From Candidatus Nanopelagicaceae bacterium (GTDB lineage: Bacteria > Actinomycetota > Actinomycetes > Nanopelagicales > Nanopelagicaceae): 5,819 bases of DNA. Positions 5,806 to 5,819 of this stretch are shown one piece after another. The stretch spans positions 1 to 5,819 of the forward strand of contig CANLHC010000057.1 of NCBI GenBank assembly GCA_947490625.1, read 5' to 3'. The position numbers were made by a program, and so were the translations under genes. The first letter of the stretch is position 1; the number at the start of each line of letters is the position of its first letter. A model generated the notes under the pieces. That model had not been told where the DNA came from, did not search any database, and was given only the letters and a program-made list of their open reading frames with translations.

Positions 5806-5819
5806 GTCGCTTCAGCGAG

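Overview
The window looks like chromosomal DNA from an actinobacterium of roughly balanced base composition. A small, streamlined freshwater or marine lineage such as the acI/Nanopelagicales group would fit, but that placement is inference. Three things point to Actinobacteria: a FadD15-type acyl-CoA synthetase next to a short SRPBCC protein, a ROK glucokinase with the zinc-type CxCG...GC signature, and a PlsC-type acyltransferase close by. I recall a similar fadD15 / SRPBCC / acyltransferase neighbourhood in mycobacteria. Genes are tightly packed, with ATGA overlaps, a convergent overlap and very short 5' leaders. There is no mobile element, CRISPR array, rRNA or tRNA that I can support.

Layout. 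Positions 1-1455 (minus) hold the N-terminal 485 residues of a long-chain acyl-CoA synthetase whose C-terminus lies beyond the left edge. A 73-bp divergent spacer (1456-1528) carries two back-to-back -10 hexamers, each placed so that transcription would start at or next to the ATG (leaderless mRNA). An inverted repeat lies midway, where both -35 regions would fall. Positions 1529-2915 (plus) form a two-gene unit: an SRPBCC lipid-binding-fold protein, then a ROK glucokinase. Positions 2934-4213 (minus) form a second unit: a small acidic protein of unknown function, then a Gfo/Idh/MocA oxidoreductase that overlaps it by ATGA. Divergent from this, 4263-4976 (plus) encodes a 1-acylglycerol-3-phosphate O-acyltransferase. 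Its 3' end overlaps by 9 bp the convergent gene at 4968-5666 (minus), a compact PD-(D/E)XK nuclease-fold protein with an N-terminal and a C-terminal CxxC pair. The last 153 bp contain no convincing gene but do contain AT-rich palindromic repeats that look like an operator/promoter.

How the genes may work together. The acyl-CoA synthetase activates fatty acids and the acyltransferase consumes acyl donors to make phosphatidic acid, so the window has a membrane-lipid theme. The glucokinase feeds glucose into glycolysis, and the oxidoreductase probably acts on a sugar or diol. These links are inferred from families and adjacency. Most of the window is ordinary core metabolism. The items most worth a second look are the operator-like repeats at the right end, the CxxC-bracketed nuclease, and the shared leaderless promoter region.
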